In this document: in pieces, positions 51,283 through 52,386 of the stretch
Numbering within the stretch: the stretch's first letter is position 1
Layout: each line of letters begins with the position of its first letter
Source of the DNA: Methylobacterium segetis
Lineage (GTDB): Bacteria; Pseudomonadota; Alphaproteobacteria; Rhizobiales; Beijerinckiaceae
DNA length: 52,386 nt
Direction: 5' to 3'
Assembly (NCBI RefSeq): GCF_004348265.1
Contig: NZ_SMNT01000027.1
Location: 1-52,386 of the forward strand
Made by a program: the position numbers and the translations under genes
The notes under the pieces: generated by a model
The model's database searches: none
What the model saw: only the letters and a program-made list of their open reading frames with translations
What the model was told of the DNA's origin: nothing

Positions 51283-52053
51283 TCAGGCGTCCTGCCGCTC
51301 GGGCGCGGCCGCCGCGCCGACCTGAGCGGCCCGCAGCCCCGCCGCCATCGCCTGCAGGCGCGTCTGCGGATCCTCGGGCTGGATCACGCCGGCCGACATG
51401 ACGAGCTTGGCGGCGTCGTCGACGCTGATCCCCACCTCGATGATCTCCGTGCGCGGCAGGTAGAAGAAGAACCCCGTCGTCGGGTTCGGTGCGCAGGGCA
51501 GGAACACGCCGACGTAGTCGTGGCCGGGCGGCAGCGCCCCCTGGATGTCGGTGGCGGCCGGGGCCGACAGGAACACCACCGACCACGTCCCCTTCACGGG
51601 GAATTCCACGAGCCCGACCGTGCGGAACGAGGTGCCGTTCGCCGAGAACAGGGTCTCGAAGATCTGCCGCAGCCCCTTGTAGAGCCCCGAGATCACGGGG
51701 GTGCGCGCGAGCAGCACCTCCCCGAACTCGATGACGCTGCGCCCGACGAGGTTGGCCGTGAGGAAGCCGAGCAGCGTCACCGCCACGAAGGCGATGACGA
51801 GGCCGAGGCCCGGGATCGAGAAGGGCAGGTAATGGTCCGGCAGGTAGCTCGCCGGCACGAGCGGCTTCACCCAGCCGTCGATGAGGGTGATGAACCACCA
51901 CGTGATGTAGATCGTGATGGCGAGCGGCCCCGCCACGATGATGCCTGTGAGGAAGTAGGTCCGCAGCCGGCCGCGGACGCTGACGCGGCGGCGCTGGCGG
52001 GCGGGATCCATCTCCGGGAGCGGCGGCTGGATCGGCGGGACGGGTGGCGCCAC
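51283..52053 (-). CDS. DUF502 membrane protein
   Basis: A 256-residue protein of the DUF502 family, which often lies near recG/glmS in Rhizobiales. Two spans (TGIIVAGPLAITIYITWWFITLI and LGLVIAFVAVTLLGFLTANLV) are followed by a soluble domain with FPVKGTWSVVFLSAP and GVFLPCAPNPTTGFFFYLP. Its biochemical role is unknown; a plant relative acts in leaf development. GTG 52053 or ATG 52011 may be the start. Convergent with the small membrane gene. Confidence 0.88.
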   Translation of the reverse strand: MAPPVPPIQPPLPEMDPARQRRRVSVRGRLRTYFLTGIIVAGPLAITIYITWWFITLIDGWVKPLVPASYLPDHYLPFSIPGLGLVIAFVAVTLLGFLTANLVGRSVIEFGEVLLARTPVISGLYKGLRQIFETLFSANGTSFRTVGLVEFPVKGTWSVVFLSAPAATDIQGALPPGHDYVGVFLPCAPNPTTGFFFYLPRTEIIEVGISVDDAAKLVMSAGVIQPEDPQTRLQAMAAGLRAAQVGAAAAPERQDA

Positions 52054-52197
52054 GGGTTCACTTTCGCGAGCGGGCCGGCGGGCCCGGGTTCCGAAGGCCC
52101 CGGCCTCCGCCGGGACCGCCCCGGGGCAGAGAGGTAGCGGCTGGCGCCGATCCGCTCAAGGGCGGCGCCGCCCCGCCGTCCCTCCGCCGCGACGGGC

Positions 52198-52386
52198 CTA
52201 TTCGACCGTGACGGATTTGGCGAGGTTCCGCGGCTGGTCGACGTCTTTGCCCATGACCACCGCCGTGTGGTAGGCGATCAACTGGATCGGCACGGCGTAG
52301 ACGATCGGCGCGATCACCGGGTCGAGAGCCGGCATCGTCAGCGTCGCCAGCGTCTCGAGGCCCGCCTCCGCCGCCCCCTTGGCATC
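52198..52386 (-). CDS. glmS: Glutamine-fructose-6-phosphate aminotransferase, 3' end only
   Basis: The window edge cuts this gene; only the last 62 codons are present. They encode the GlmS C-terminal tail, with [19 protein letters not shown] then [15 protein letters not shown] and the stop at 52198-52200. The family ends in just this K-S-V-T-V-E form. GlmS makes glucosamine-6-phosphate for cell-wall synthesis. The missing part is an edge effect, not a truncation. Confidence 0.95.
   Translation of the reverse strand, partial: DAKGAAEAGLETLATLTMPALDPVIAPIVYAVPIQLIAYHTAVVMGKDVDQPRNLAKSVTVE

Noticed and set aside
52198..52386. Apparent truncated glmS pseudogene.
   Set aside because: The cut coincides with the window edge and the remaining tail is intact and family-like.

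Overview
The window is very GC-rich bacterial chromosomal DNA. Gene content and order point to an alphaproteobacterium of the Hyphomicrobiales (Rhizobiales), most likely Methylobacterium or a close relative. The evidence is the mfd / sdhE / recG / DUF502 / glmS neighbourhood, the SdhE, MazG, RimO and PabABC proteins, many GTG starts, and small secreted GRFYGP-type and Pro-rich proteins. This assignment is inference from gene content; no 16S or other marker RNA is present. I found no tRNA, rRNA, CRISPR array or transposase.

Layout. 1-4.4 kb: a DEAD-box RNA helicase, a YegP-like small protein, a secreted tandem-repeat protein with a clear intrinsic terminator, a hotdog thioesterase and an APS kinase. 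4.4-8.8 kb: a HerA-like ATPase divergent from an N-terminal-nucleophile (P1) hydrolase, two small proteins, and a toxin-antitoxin-like overlapping gene pair behind a perfect 14-bp-arm palindrome. 8.8-15.2 kb: a hybrid histidine kinase with two receivers, RarD, a PAS-XRE regulator divergent from cystathionine beta-lyase. 15.2-18.7 kb: a membrane-glycolipid operon (ArnT-like transferase, polyprenyl-phosphate sugar synthase-like GT2, LpxB-N-like protein, PNPOx-like flavoprotein). 18.8-21.3 kb: an isonitrile-hydratase-like DJ-1 protein and an acyl-CoA synthetase. 21.4-24.4 kb: a beta-barrel outer-membrane protein and four small exported proteins, all on the minus strand. 24.6-27.4 kb: a LuxR regulator and a two-component pair whose kinase carries an ethylene-receptor membrane domain. 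27.8-31.9 kb: a coiled-coil protein, a WaaE-like glycosyltransferase, a HARE-HTH-like protein, and a plasmid-type RepA gene followed by iteron-like repeats. 31.9-38.2 kb: mazG, a pabB-pabA-pabC-doxX operon, and rimO. 38.2-43.6 kb: nicotinamidase, a LysR/tautomerase divergent pair, a quinone oxidoreductase and a UbiH-like hydroxylase. 43.8-52.4 kb: a degenerate receiver protein, mfd, sdhE, recG, a small membrane protein, a DUF502 protein and the 3' end of glmS.

How genes work together. PabB and PabA make aminodeoxychorismate and PabC releases p-aminobenzoate for folate; their genes overlap end to end. Mfd and RecG act in transcription-coupled repair and fork rescue. The ArnT/GT2/LAB_N trio should modify lipid A or core with a polyprenyl-linked sugar. 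The ethylene-receptor-like kinase and its receiver overlap by ATGA and are almost certainly one signalling unit.

Most notable signals: (1) the bacterial ethylene-receptor kinase, with every ETR1 ethylene-site residue I could check present at exact spacing; (2) the plasmid RepA gene with seven iteron-like repeats at helical-turn spacing inside an otherwise chromosomal region; (3) the overlapping TA-like pair with its palindromic operator; (4) two families of dispersed intergenic repeats (GATC-rich and CTCTCCCG-type), one of which has become the coding tail of the nicotinamidase.
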